Assembly: GCA_016716705.1 (NCBI GenBank)
Contig: JADJVF010000004.1
Location: 186,001 to 250,000, forward strand
Origin: Holophagales bacterium
GTDB taxonomy: Bacteria; Acidobacteriota; Thermoanaerobaculia; UBA5066
DNA length: 64,000 nt
Direction of reading: 5' to 3'
The notes under the pieces were generated by a model, which was given only the letters and a program-made list of their open reading frames with translations, did not search any database and was not told the origin of the DNA. The position numbers were made by a program, and so were the translations under genes. How positions within the stretch are numbered: position 1 is the stretch's first letter; each line of letters begins with the position of its first letter. This document shows, in pieces, positions 47,978 to 58,369 of this stretch.

Positions 47978-48134
47978 GGCGGGAGCAGTCTACGGTGCGC
48001 CCCCCGCTTCCACAGCTCTCCCGATCGCCTTCGCACGGCAGCGCACGCGCCGGCCGCGTTAGCGCGGTGAACGCCGAGCGGCGCGGAGCGTGGTAGAACT
48101 GGATCCTCCCGAGACTGGTTCAAGGAGGAGCGCC

Positions 48135-49946
48135 ATGGCCGAGACGTTCCGATCCGTCCCCCAGATGTTCCTGCATCGCGTCGAGAAGACGCCGGACCGC
48201 GAGGCGTACCTCTTTCCCGAGGGAAACGGGTGGACGCCCCTCACGTGGCGCCAGGTCGGCGAGAAGGTGAAGGCGATCGCCTGCGGCCTCCGCGCTCTCG
48301 GGCTCGGGGACGAGGATCGCGCCTCGATCCTCTCCGCGACCCGAATCGACTGGATCCTCGCCGACCTCGGGATTCTCGCCGCGGGGGGCGCGACGACGAC
48401 GATCTACCCGTCGAGCACGACGCCCGACTGCCTCTTCATCCTCCAGGATTCGGGAACGCGCGTCCTCCTCGCCGAGAGCCGCGAGCAGGCCGACCGGATC
48501 GCCGCCAAGCGCTCCGAGGTCCCCGACGTGAAGGCGATCGTCGTCTTCGAGGGGACCGGTACCGACGACGGGTACGTCCTGACGCTCGAACAGCTGATGA
48601 CGAAGGGCCGGGAGTGGGACGCCGCCAACCCGGGACGGTACGAGGCGATCGTCGACGCCGTGAGGACCGACGCCCTGGCGACGCTCATCTACACCTCGGG
48701 GACGACCGGACGCCCCAAGGGCGTCGAGCTGACGCACGACTGCTGGCTCTACGAGGCGGAGGCGATCGACGAGCTGAAGCTCCTCAACGAGGACGACCGG
48801 CAGTACTTCTGGCTCCCGCTCGCCCACTCCTTCGGCAAGGTCCTCGAGGCGGCCCAGCTCCGGATCGGCTTCTCGACCGCGGTCGACGGCCGGGTCGAGA
48901 AGATCGTCGAGAACCTCGGGCAGGTGAAGCCGACGTTCGTCGCCGCGGTGCCGAGGATCTTCGAGAAGATCTACAACAAGGTCACCACCGGCGCGAAGGA
49001 AGCCGGTGGCGCCAAGTGGGCCATCTTCTCCTGGGCCTTCGGCGTCGGACGCGAGGTCTCGAAGCTCCGCCTGGCCGGCCAGGAGCCCTCGGGCCTCCTC
49101 GCCCTGAAGCACAAGGTCGCCCACGCGCTCGTCTTCTCGAAGCTCCACACGCTCTTCGGGGGCCGCCTCCGCTGCTTCGTCTCGGGCAGCGCCCCCCTCG
49201 CCAGGCCCCTCGGCGAGTTCTTCCACGCGGCGGGAATCATCGTCCTCGAGGGCTACGGCCTCACGGAGACGAGCGCCGCCACCTGCGTGAACACGCTCGG
49301 AGAAGCTCCGCTTCGGGACGGTCGGGGCGCCGCTGCCCGGGACGCGGATCCGGATCGCCGAGGACGGCGAGATCCTCATCCAGGGCCGCGGAGTCATGCG
49401 CGGCTATCACAACCTCCCCGACCAGACCGCCGAGACGCTCGACGCGGACGGGTGGCTTCACAGCGGCGACATCGGGCACGTCGAGGACGGCTTCGTGAAG
49501 ATCACGGACCGCAAGAAGGACCTCATCAAGACCTCGGGCGGCAAGTACGTCGCCCCGCAGATGCTCGAGAAGAGGCTCACGGTCGCCTGCCCCTACGTCA
49601 GCCACTCGCTCGCCCACGGCGACAACCGGAACTTCGTCTCGATGCTCGTCGCCCTCGACCCCGAGGCCATCACGAAGTGGGCCGGCGCCCACGGGCTCGG
49701 CGGAAAGCCCTACGCGGAGATCGTGAAGTCGGCAGAGGTCCGGGCGCTGATCGCGCCGTTCATCGCCGAAGTCAACAAGGACGTCGCGCCTGGGAGCAGG
49801 TGAAGAAGTGGGAGATCCTCCCCGCCGACCTGACGCTCGAGGCGGGTGACCTGACCCCGTCGATGAAGCTCAAGAGGAAGACCGTCGAGCAGAAGTACCG
49901 CTCGCAGCTCGACGGCTTCTACGAGGAGACGGCCGTTCGGGTCTGA
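48135..49946 (+). CDS. Long-chain acyl-CoA synthetase (AMP-forming) with two compensating frameshifts
   Basis: The ATG at 48135 follows AAGGAGGAG. Residues 1 to about 388 read as a normal adenylate-forming enzyme (TSGTTGRPKGVELTH at about 187-201; FVSGSAPLARPLGEFFHAAG; LEGYGLTETSAATCVNT). Near 49,300 the homologous sequence moves to another frame (EKLRFGTVGAPLPGTRIRI, DGWLHSGDIGHVEDGFVKIT, DRKKDLIKTSGGKYVAPQ) until about 49,787, where it returns to the first frame (WEQVKKWEILPADLTLEAGD). The first frame has no stop, so the nominal 603-residue product contains about 160 Arg-rich nonsense residues replacing the C-terminal adenylation motifs. If corrected, it activates fatty acids with CoA and ATP. 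Confidence 0.85.
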   Translation: MAETFRSVPQMFLHRVEKTPDREAYLFPEGNGWTPLTWRQVGEKVKAIACGLRALGLGDEDRASILSATRIDWILADLGILAAGGATTTIYPSSTTPDCLFILQDSGTRVLLAESREQADRIAAKRSEVPDVKAIVVFEGTGTDDGYVLTLEQLMTKGREWDAANPGRYEAIVDAVRTDALATLIYTSGTTGRPKGVELTHDCWLYEAEAIDELKLLNEDDRQYFWLPLAHSFGKVLEAAQLRIGFSTAVDGRVEKIVENLGQVKPTFVAAVPRIFEKIYNKVTTGAKEAGGAKWAIFSWAFGVGREVSKLRLAGQEPSGLLALKHKVAHALVFSKLHTLFGGRLRCFVSGSAPLARPLGEFFHAAGIIVLEGYGLTETSAATCVNTLGEAPLRDGRGAAARDADPDRRGRRDPHPGPRSHARLSQPPRPDRRDARRGRVASQRRHRARRGRLREDHGPQEGPHQDLGRQVRRPADAREEAHGRLPLRQPLARPRRQPELRLDARRPRPRGHHEVGRRPRARRKALRGDREVGRGPGADRAVHRRSQQGRRAWEQVKKWEILPADLTLEAGDLTPSMKLKRKTVEQKYRSQLDGFYEETAVRV

Positions 49947-52316
49947 CGCCCTTCAGCCCCTCGTCCACGCGGCCGGCCCGGGGGCCGGCCGCGGACCTCC
50001 GAAACGGACGGGAGCGCAAACAGCAGCACGAGCAGGACCATCAGGACCGCCGTGAGCGAGATCACGACGCCAGCGGAAACCCAGGCGTCGGAGTAGACCA
50101 GGGCGACGCGGTGCCGACCCGGCGGAACCGCAAGACCCGAGAGGGCTACGTCGACCCTGAGGAGGCGGTCCGGGTTCCCGTCTACGAACGCCGACCACCC
50201 TTCGTCCCACGTCTGGTTCACGGCGATGAACGAGGGCTGGGGCCCCGCCGCCAGAACGTCCAGGGTCATCCTGCCCGGGCTGAATTCGAGCATGGTCACC
50301 CTGGCCGGCGACGGGCGCTCGGGTATCCCCTGCGCGTCTTCCCTCCTGACGCTGGCCGTGCCCGGAATCTCGTCTCCCAGCCCGAGAACCTGGCCGACCC
50401 AGGAGGCCTCGTCGGCCAGCGAGACGACGCGCTCCGCGGCAAAGGCCAGCGGCTTGGGCTTTGCCGGGATCGCGAGCTCCAGGGGACCAGCCGGCGCCGA
50501 GGACGTGTCGAGCCGTCCGTTCAGGACGCGGACTCCCGGCCTGAACTTCAGGATTGCCCCGACGCTTCGGCGCTGCAGGAGCGCAGGCATGACGGTGGGG
50601 TCCTTCCGGACGGCTCCCCAGAAGAGCTCGCGGCTGCGTGCCGTCCAGCGGAGGGACGTGCGGTCGACGTCGCGTTCCAGCGTCATCGAAATGCCCCACT
50701 GGGCCGGGACGGGGGGCTTCGCCAGTCCGAAGGCGAGGGGTCGTGCCAGGTCCTCGGCGGCGAGGTGAAAGAGGGGACCCGAAGGCGGTCGTTCCACGAG
50801 AGGCCGGAAGACCTCGGGATACCCGACGACCCTGTCCACCGACACCGAGGGCACCAGGAGCCGTCCCGCCACCGCCAGGTCCACCGCCGTCCAGCAGGCC
50901 AGGGCCAGGAGGGCCAGCCGGCGCCTCCTCCGCAGCGCCAGGACGGCGAGGAGCCCGCCGAGCGCCACGATCCCGACCCGGAGAGCGTCCGCAGCGGCAA
51001 CCCCGGCAAACCGGCTTTCGATCTGCGGCGGCACGCCCAGGCGTGACCACGGCGTCGGCGAAAGCCAGTCGCCACAGACCAGGCAGGCGGCGGCGACGAA
51101 CCCGGCTCCCGCCGCCATTCCGAAGCCCCACATCACCATCCGGCGAACTCGCCCGGACCTCTCCCCGATCCAGTCGAAGCCGTGCGCCGCGACGACCAGC
51201 AGAGCGAGGGAGAAGAGGAGGACGAACCTCTCCGGGTAGCGCAGGCCGGAGAGAACGGGAAGGTGCCGGACAGGGCCCCAGAGCGGGCCGTTCACGCCGA
51301 GAGCGAGCAGGAAGCCGATGGAGCCCATCGCCAGCCACGGGCCGAGCCTCCTCCAGCCCACGAGCGCTCCCGCGAGGGCGGCGAGGGAGACGGCCAGCCC
51401 GGGATAGAGCGAGTAGATGTAGGGGTAGCGTCTCCCGGGATAGCTGTCGCCCCCCCAGTACCAGGCTTCGTCGTTCCCCCGCCTCTCGGCGTGTCCGAGC
51501 ACGTGAGGAGAAAGGACCTCAAGATCTCAGGGCGACACCGGCGTCCGAGGCCCTGGGCCCTCTCGGTCTTCGACGCGTGGTGAAGGCCCGGAACGAGCGC
51601 AGCCGCCGCGAGGCCGAGTCCCAGAGACATCCCGAGAGCCGTCGCGGCCACAGCGGAAAGAAGGCCTGTCCTCGCGCGGGTCCAGGGGCGCTCGTGAAGG
51701 AGAGCCACGGCGACAAGGACCGGGAGCATCACGAGCGAGCTCGGTTCGCCGGCGAGGCCCACCAGCCCCACGCCGATCGCCAGGCCCGCGATGTCTGTCG
51801 GGCGACCCCTCCGGCTGCAGCGAATCGTGAAGGCGAGACGGCGGGGAGTACCGAAGCCGCGAAGAGGATCTGAAGTAGGTTGACCGTCGAGAGGAGGTAA
51901 CCGCCGAACCCCCAGGCGAGGCCGGAGAGCGAGGCAGCCGCTACGCTCCGCCGCAGGCTTCGCATGAGGAGGAACGCCGAGAGCCCGCCGACCAGGGGCG
52001 GGATGAGGAACTGAGCGCGGAAGGCCGACTCGAACGGAAGGACGAGGAAGAGCGCCGTGAGAGGGTGAAAGAGCTCGTGCGCAGGGTTGGCCGCGAAGGG
52101 CTGGCCGGAGGAGAAGAGCGGGTTCCAGAGCGGCAACCCCTCGGAGGCCTGCCAGAGGGGCTTCACGAGGGCCTTCAAGGGCCTCGAGTACGCCGCCAGG
52201 TCCCGCTCGGCCAGCGTTTCCGAGCGGAAGAGGGGCCCCCAGAAGACCACGACCTCCGCCAGCAGGAGGAGGCCGAGAGCCGGAAGAAGGCGCCGCAGTG
52301 AGCCCGATCTCCTCAC
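49919..52316 (-). pseudogene. YfhO-like large membrane protein, broken by two frameshifts
   Basis: Three frames read together give one protein of about 800 residues, the usual YfhO length. Segment 1 (52316 to about 51838) starts RRLLPALGLLLLAEVVVFWGPLF and contains NPLFSSGQPFAANPAHELFHP. Segment 2 (about 51838 to 51525) continues IGVGLVGLAGEPSSLVMLPV and ends near ASKTERAQGLGRR. Segment 3 (about 51525 to 49919) starts LEVLSPHVLGHAERRGNDEA and carries more helices, then a beta-rich extracytoplasmic end (VNQTWDEGWSAFVDGNPDRL, VALVYSDAWVSAGVVISL). YfhO proteins are linked to lipid-linked sugar transfer onto surface polymers. As assembled, no segment alone would work. Confidence 0.8.
49969..49992 (+). 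terminator. GC-rich hairpin downstream of the acyl-CoA synthetase
   Basis: GCGGCCGGCCC and GGGCCGGCCGC form an 11-base perfect stem with a GG loop, 23 bases after the synthetase stop and inside the 3' end of the convergent gene. There is no T-tract, so its role as terminator is uncertain. Confidence 0.5.
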
Positions 52317-52483
52317 GCGTGGCTCCGCCCGGGGGAGATGGCCCGCAGCGTCCGGTCCTCAGCCACGACGTCAGCCCCGGGCGTCACGTTCGAGGCCCTT
52401 GCCGGCCAAGGGACCTCTCTCTGGCCTGACCATCAGTCTCACAGGATAGGAAGATTGATTTGCGCCCGCAAGGCGCCCAGGCC
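52317..52483. other. Gap between the dehydrogenase end and the YfhO-like start
   Basis: 167 bases; both flanking genes run leftwards. No gene is supported. On the minus strand the sequence after the dehydrogenase stop includes a short GGCGCC/GCGCCC inverted pair and the AT-rich AAATCAATCTTCC, where the next promoter may lie. Confidence 0.3.
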
Positions 52484-55370
52484 TCAGCTCCGCGTCACCC
52501 TCTCGAGCAGGAACATGTACGACCGGTAGATCTCTCCGGTCGCCCGCGTCATCCCGATCTCGCAGGTCCGGCTGCTCGAGAGGTGCTCCTCGCACCCCTT
52601 CGACTTCACCTCGGCCGCCTCGTGCTTCGTGGCCGAGGCGGTCAGCTCCGGGTGCAGGAACCCGCGGTCTCCCGCGAAGGCGCAGCAGCCCGCGGAGAGG
52701 GGAACGAGGACGTCGTCGCTGCAGAAGCGGGCGATCCCCTCGAGCTTCGCGCCGAGGTTCATCTTGGTCACGGAGCAGACCGGGTGGAGGGCTACGGGCC
52801 CCGCCTTCCGCTTCGCGGCGAGCCTCGGAAGGAGCGTGTCGTGCGTGAAGGCGACGCCGTCGAGGATCGTCAGGGAGTCGAACTTCGCCTGGTTCTCCGA
52901 GGTCAGCTGCGGCCGGCTCGCCTTCACGCCGTACGTGCACGGACTCGTGTCGACGACGACCGGGAGCCTGCCGCCATCCGACCAGGCCCAGAAGCGCTCG
53001 ATCGCGCGGTTCACGGTGAAGGCGTTCGCGTCGGCATATCCCTTCGACGAGAAGGGGACGCCGCAGCAGGTCCCTTCGACGTCGTCGGGAATCCAGACCG
53101 GAGAGCCGGCCCGCTTCGCGACCGTGACGAAGGCTTCCATGAGCGACGTCTCGTCCGGCTCGCCCGGCAGGGCCCCCATCGTCCTCGAGATGCAGGCCGG
53201 AAAGTAGACGGCGGTCGCGCCTTCCTTCGCCGTGGCCGGACGCTCGGACTTCGCGGCGCGTGGCATCTCGGCGCTCCACTGCGGGAAAGGCTGCCCGACG
53301 ACGGCCCGGATCGCCCGGGTGACGCCGGCCATCGCGCCGGCGCCGAGGAGCGTCTGGACGAGGTGGCCGGCGCGCAGGCCCATCCTCATCGCCGGCTCGA
53401 TCGTGGCGAACCGGCGGGCGAGACCGAGGGCGGTCTTCTTCGCCCGCGCGGAGTGGCTCGCCTTCCTGAGCCTCTTCGTCAGCTGGCCCGTGTCGATGGA
53501 GACCGGGCACGCCGTCGCGCAGAGGCCGTCCACGGCGCAGGTGTCGACGGCGGCGTACGGGAAGTCGGCCTCGAGGGAAGCCAGGAGCGGCGCGTTTCCG
53601 CCCTCCTTCTCCAGGCGGGTCATCTCGCGCCTCAGGACGATCCGCTGCCGCGGCGTGAGCGTCAGCTCGCGGCTCGGGCACTTCGGCTCGCAGTAGCCGC
53701 ACTCGATGCACTTGTCGACCTCTTCCTCGACGGTCGGCATCGGCTTGACGTCCTTCAGGTGGGCCCTCGGGTCGGGGTTCAGGATGACGCCGGGGTTGAG
53801 GATCCCGTCGGGGTCGCAGAGCTCCTTCAGCCGCTTCATCACGGCGTAGGCCTCGGGCCCCCACTCCGTCTCGACGAACGGGGCCATGTTCCGCCCCGTG
53901 CCGTGCTCGGCCTTCAGCGCCCCGTCGTACTTCTTCACGACGAGCTCGACCACGTCCTCGATGAGGCGGGCGTACTGGTCGACCGCCGCCTGGTCGTTGA
54001 ACGACTGGGTGATGACGAAGTGGAGGTTCCCGTCCTTGGCGTGGCCGAAGAGGATCGCCTCGGGATAGCCGTGCTTCCGGAAGAGCTTCGTCAGGTCGAC
54101 GGCGGCGTCGGCGAGGTTCTCGATCGGGAACGCGACGTCCTCGATGAGGACCGTCGTGCCGCTCTTGCGGGCCGCGCCGACCGAGGGGAACGTCCCCTGC
54201 CGCACCTTCCAGAGGAGCGCCTGCTCCGTCGCGTCGTGCGTGAAGCGGGCCGGCTCGAGGAGTGCGAACGTCCCGACGACCGACGCCGCGACGGCCTCGA
54301 GCCCCTTCCGTTCGGACTCCTCCCCGGCCTGGTACTCGACGAGGAGGGCGGCGGCGCCGTCCGGCACGGTGCGGATCGACGCCGGGACCCCCGGCTGGCT
54401 CTCGACGGAACGGAGGGAGGCGCGGTCGAGGAGCTCCAGCGCCTTCGCACCGGAGTCGCGCAGCGGGACGATCGCCGCACAGGCGGCGTGCATCGTCGGG
54501 AAGAGGAGGAGGCCGGTGTACTTGACGGGGAGGTCCGGCACCGTGGAAAGAACGGCCTCCGAGATGAAGGCGAGCGTCCCCTCCGCCCCGACGAGGAGGT
54601 TCCGGAAGATCTCCACCGGCGTGGCGAAGTCGAGGAAGGCGTTGAGCGAGTAGCCGGTCGTGTTCTTCATCCGGTACTTCGACCGGATGCGTCCGGCGAG
54701 CGCCGGATCGGCCTCGAGCCTCGCCTTCAGGTCGAGGATCCCCTGCCAGAGGGCCGGCTCGGCCGCGCGGAAACGATCGTCGGCGTCGGGGGCCGCGGTG
54801 TCGATCCGCGTCCCCGACGGGAGGAGGAACGTGAGCGACTCGAGCGTGTGGTAGGCGTTCTGGGTCACGCCGCAGCACATGCCGCTCGAGTTGTTCGAGA
54901 GGATGCCGCCCATCGTGCAGGTGTTGATGGAAGCCGGGTCCGGCCCCATCTTCACGCGGTAGGGCCGGAGCGCGGCGTTCACCGAGGCGCCGATCACGCC
55001 CGGCTGCGCCCGGAACCTCTTCCCGCCGTCCTCGACCTTCACCGTCCGCCAGTGGCGGGCGACCTCGACGAGGAGGCCGTCCGTGACGGCCTGCCCCGAG
55101 AGCGACGTCCCCGCCGCGCGGAGCGTCATCGGGGTCTTCGTCTCGCGGGCGAAGCGGAAGAGGGAGGCCACCTCGTCGACGGTCTGCGTCAGGACGATCG
55201 CCTTCGGGATCAGCCGGTAGAAGCTCGCGTCGGAGGCGAACGCGATCCGGTCGATCGGCCTGTCGAGGACCCGGCCGGGGCCCGCGATGCGCTCAGGGGG
55301 CCCCGGAGCCCGCCCTCCGGGAAGCGCGGCTCCGGCCGGCGGGCCCTGCGGGCTCCGGGGCGGTCGTCAT
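52484..55370 (-). CDS. FAD/Fe-S D-lactate dehydrogenase (GlcD-GlcF type fusion), N-terminal frameshift
   Basis: The convincing start is ATG 55370, behind AGGAGG (55376-55381). It reads TTAPEPAGPAGRSRAS and stops within a G5/C4 run at 55296-55304. The homologous frame continues from there (ERIAGPGRVLDRPIDRIAFA, YRLIPKAIVLTQTVDEV) without any usable start before residue M at 55171. One indel in the run would give about 960 residues, the normal length. Domains: FAD-binding type 4 (MTLRAAGTSLSGQAVTDG, MGGILSNNSSGMCCG), FAD oxidase C (HAKDGNLHFVI, EHGTGRNMAPF), two Fe-S motifs (CIECGYCEPKCP, CAVDGLCATACP) and two CCG-type domains (CCGVPFSSKG, CCAFAGDRG). It oxidises D-lactate or a similar 2-hydroxyacid to feed the respiratory chain. 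Confidence 0.87.
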
Positions 55371-55403
55371 GAGAGGTCCTCCTGCGCGGGCTCGGAAAGG
55401 AGA

Positions 55404-55437
55404 GCGGCGCCGGGAGGATTCTCCCCTCCGGCGCCGC
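55404..55437 (-). other. Stem-loop between porin and dehydrogenase genes
   Basis: Arms GCGGCGCCGG (55404-55413) and CCGGCGCCGC (55428-55437) with additional pairing inside form a very stable hairpin 13 bases after the porin stop on the minus strand. Without a T-run it may partially terminate or stabilise the upstream message, allowing more porin than dehydrogenase. The regulatory role is inference. Confidence 0.5.
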
Positions 55438-55449
55438 CCGGGAATCGAA

Positions 55450-56550
55450 TCAGAAGTAGAAGGCCTGGAGCTGGATCGTGAACTGATCCGTCGATTTCAG
55501 GACCGAGCTCTTCGGGTCGACCCGGAGGTATTGGGCCGTGATCTTGAGGTTCTGCCCGGAGACGTAGTAGTTCAACCCGCCGCCGAACCGATCCTGGTCC
55601 TTCGCCTTGTCCACGTCGTACGCGAACTTCTGGCTCTCGTACTTGATAAACGGCTGGACCTTGACCTTGGAAAGGTAGTAGGCGGCTTCGACGAGGAGGT
55701 CATCCTGCTTCGGGATCGTCTTGATGAAGTCGCCGCCGTCGTAGTGGATCCACTGGACCTGGCCGCCGACCTCGTCGCCCTTGGCGACCGGGATGGAGGC
55801 GAAGACGTCGCCGCTGTACGCCTTGTAGTCCTTCTGCAGGTCGAATCCGCCGTTGACGTTGAAGATCTTCTTCTTCCCGAGATTCGTCCCCGCGAAGACG
55901 TACCCCTTCTCCTTCTCGAAGAAGTTGTACTGGAGGTAGCCCGCCGTCCGGAACGAGTTGCGCGAGGCGGCGTCGCGGACGCCCTGCATCACCGCGGCGC
56001 GGTACTCGAGGCGGCCGCCGTCGACGAGGTACCCCTTCGCCTGGAACCCGGTGTCGCGCAGGCCGACCGTCTGCGTCGGGCCGGCCATGACGGTGGAGGT
56101 GGGGCTGATGTCGAGCGTGTAGAAGCTGAGCGTCGACTGGAGGATGTTCCGGCTGAGCGGCACGAGGAAGAGCCCCGCGTCGAGGATGAACGCGTCGTCG
56201 ATCTTCCACGACACCCAGGCGTCCTGGATGATGAACCCGGTGTTCGTCGCCTTCACGCCGTTCGTGACCTTGCCGAGGTTCCCGCTGTCGGTCTGGAAGA
56301 AGAACGTGACGTCCTTGGCGACCTGGCCGCCCATGAGGAGGCGGGCACGCCGAACGAAGAGGTTCTGCGCAGTGCCGCCGTCGGCGGCGCTCTGGCTCCA
56401 GTCGGCCCAGCCCTGGAACTGGAAGCCGAACTTGAAGTTCACGTTGTCGTTGACCTTGATGACGGCCTGGGCGTCGGCCGGCGCCGGGGCGAGGAGAAGG
56501 ACGGCGACGGCGGTCGCCAGGGCGCGGCCCAGGAGACGGGTGATCTTCAT
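55450..56550 (-). CDS. Phosphate-selective porin O/P-like outer-membrane channel
   Basis: 366 residues from ATG 56550 (GGAGAG upstream; a GTG at 56562 is also in frame). The signal peptide (about 1-28, ending APADAQA) precedes a beta barrel: VNFKFGFQFQGWADW, LFVRRARLLMGGQVAKDVTFFFQTD, then alternating strands ending with LQAFYF, a terminal aromatic typical of barrel proteins. OprO/OprP relatives pass anions. Being placed 20 bases after the lactate permease gene, it probably lets lactate or related anions through the outer membrane. Confidence 0.85.
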   Translation of the reverse strand: MKITRLLGRALATAVAVLLLAPAPADAQAVIKVNDNVNFKFGFQFQGWADWSQSAADGGTAQNLFVRRARLLMGGQVAKDVTFFFQTDSGNLGKVTNGVKATNTGFIIQDAWVSWKIDDAFILDAGLFLVPLSRNILQSTLSFYTLDISPTSTVMAGPTQTVGLRDTGFQAKGYLVDGGRLEYRAAVMQGVRDAASRNSFRTAGYLQYNFFEKEKGYVFAGTNLGKKKIFNVNGGFDLQKDYKAYSGDVFASIPVAKGDEVGGQVQWIHYDGGDFIKTIPKQDDLLVEAAYYLSKVKVQPFIKYESQKFAYDVDKAKDQDRFGGGLNYYVSGQNLKITAQYLRVDPKSSVLKSTDQFTIQLQAFYF

Positions 56551-56569
56551 TTCTCTCCTCACTCTGCTG

Positions 56570-58270
56570 TCACTTTGCGATCGCTTCGACGGTCGGGATC
56601 ATCCAGGGGAAGACGTAGGCCTGCAGGAAGACGAGGACGCCGACGAGGCACGCCAGGACGATCGAGTGCCAGAAGACGTAGCGGAGGATGACGCCCTCCT
56701 GCCCCTGCTGGTTCGTCGCGACGCTCGCGACGACGATGCTCTGCGCGTCGATCATCTTCCCCATGACGCCGCCGCTGCTGTTCGCCGCGGCCGCGAGAAT
56801 CGGGTTGATGCCGAGCTTCTCGGCGCTGATCATCTGCAGCCCGCCGAAGAGGACGTTCGAGGAGGTGTCGCTGCCCGTCAGCGCGACGCCGAGCCAGCCG
56901 AGGAGCGGTGAGAAGAAGGGGAAGAGGACGCCGGTCGAGGCGAACGCGAGTCCCATCGTGGCGTCGAGACCCGCATAACGTGTCGAGAACCCGAGCGCGA
57001 GCATCGCGCCGATGGTGAGGAGCGAGATCCTCACCCGCATGAGGGTCCCCCAGAAGATCTTCGCGAGCTCCCCGAGCGAGAAGCCGAGAAGCAGGCCGCT
57101 CACGATGCCGGAGAGGAGGAGGCTCGTCCCGGTGGCCGAGAGCCAGTTGAAGGTGAAGACCGCCTCTTCCGGCTTCTCGGCCTTCACGACCGGCGGGGCC
57201 TTGATGACGGCCTTGTGGAGACCCGGGACCTCCCACTTCAGCATCGAGACGCCCTTGAGGAAGTTCGGGGAATCCTTCTTGCCCCCGTTGAGGACGTCCT
57301 TCACCTGCGGGAGGCCCCACGCGAAGACGAAGACGGAGAGGAGGATCCAGGGCATCCAGGCCATCAGGGCCCGCTTCGGAGTGTGTACGGGCCGGTTCGC
57401 GGCCTCGCTCGCCCGTTCCGCCTTGTTCTCGTGCTCGAAGCTCCAGGTCTTCTTCGGCTGCCAGAACTTCAGGAGGAGGACCGTCGCCCCCATCGAGACG
57501 ATGGCGCCGGCGATGTCGACGACCCAGGGGCCGTGGTAGTTGCTGACGAGGAACTGCGTGACCGCGAAGCTGAGGCCCGAGGTCAGGCAGGCGGGCCAGA
57601 CCTCCCACATCGCCTTGCGGCCCGCCATCGCCCAGACGAGCCAGAAGGGGACGAGGAGGGAGAAGAAGGGGAGCTGCCGGCCGGTCATGGCCGAGAGGGC
57701 GTGGACGTCGAGGCCGGTGACCGACGCCAGGACGACGATCGGCGTGCCGAGTGCACCGTAGGCGACCGGGGCGGTGTTTCCGATCAGGGCGATCCCGGCC
57801 GCGAGGAGGGGCCGGAAGCCGAGACCGATGAGCATCGCCGCGGAGATCGCGACCGGGGTCCCGAAGCCCGCGGCACCCTCGATGAACGCGCCGAAGGAGA
57901 ACGCGATCAGGAGCGCCTGGATCCGGCGGTCGTCGGCGAGGCCCGCGACGGTGTGCTTGACGACCTCGAAGTCACCCGACTTCACGGTGAGGTCGTAGAC
58001 GAAGATCGCGCAGAGGACGATCCAGCCGATCGGGAAGAGGCCGTAGGCTGCCCCGTTCACGGCCGAGGTGATCGCCAGCTTCGCCGGCATGCCGTATACG
58101 AAGATGGCGACTCCGAGGGACGTCGCGAGGCCCAGCAGAGCCGCCTTGTGCGCCTTCACGTGGAAGAACGCGAGCAGCCCCAGGAGCACGACCACCGGAA
58201 GTGCCGCCACGAGCGCCGAGAGCAGCAGGCTTCCTGCCACCGGGGTGTAGATCTGGGTCCAGGTCAACAT
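56570..58270 (-). CDS. lctP: L-lactate permease LctP/LldP
   Basis: 566 residues with about 13-14 membrane helices. Family sequences include [68 protein letters not shown] and [22 protein letters not shown]. It imports lactate (often also glycolate) with protons across the inner membrane. It is followed by the porin and dehydrogenase genes on the same strand and preceded by the regulator gene after 95 bases, which contain an ACCTAGGT palindrome. Confidence 0.95.
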   Translation of the reverse strand: MLTWTQIYTPVAGSLLLSALVAALPVVVLLGLLAFFHVKAHKAALLGLATSLGVAIFVYGMPAKLAITSAVNGAAYGLFPIGWIVLCAIFVYDLTVKSGDFEVVKHTVAGLADDRRIQALLIAFSFGAFIEGAAGFGTPVAISAAMLIGLGFRPLLAAGIALIGNTAPVAYGALGTPIVVLASVTGLDVHALSAMTGRQLPFFSLLVPFWLVWAMAGRKAMWEVWPACLTSGLSFAVTQFLVSNYHGPWVVDIAGAIVSMGATVLLLKFWQPKKTWSFEHENKAERASEAANRPVHTPKRALMAWMPWILLSVFVFAWGLPQVKDVLNGGKKDSPNFLKGVSMLKWEVPGLHKAVIKAPPVVKAEKPEEAVFTFNWLSATGTSLLLSGIVSGLLLGFSLGELAKIFWGTLMRVRISLLTIGAMLALGFSTRYAGLDATMGLAFASTGVLFPFFSPLLGWLGVALTGSDTSSNVLFGGLQMISAEKLGINPILAAAANSSGGVMGKMIDAQSIVVASVATNQQGQEGVILRYVFWHSIVLACLVGVLVFLQAYVFPWMIPTVEAIAK

Positions 58271-58319
58271 TGTCCCCTCCTCTTCCCGACCAGATGGGCC
58301 TAAGGATGAGGACCTTTGT

Positions 58320-58369
58320 ACCTAGGTGCAATGATGAAGACACATCAATCCGTCGGGTTTTTTACCTAG
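58320..58369. promoter_or_regulatory. Candidate regulator-binding elements upstream of lctP
   Basis: ACCTAGGT (58320-58327) is a perfect palindrome within TACCTAGGTGC, and a second TACCTAG lies at 58363-58369, overlapping the stop codon of the regulator gene. The same CCTAG core recurs in the kinase/lutC divergent region at 61480-61515. A TACC-headed heptamer is the kind of site bound by NarL-family regulators, one of which is encoded next door. The motif is seen; its binding partner is inferred. Confidence 0.45.

Noticed and set aside
49290..49800. Programmed frameshifting as the explanation for the acyl-CoA synthetase frame switches
   Set aside because: No slippery heptamer or downstream pseudoknot-like structure is evident, and the two shifts simply cancel, which suits indels better.
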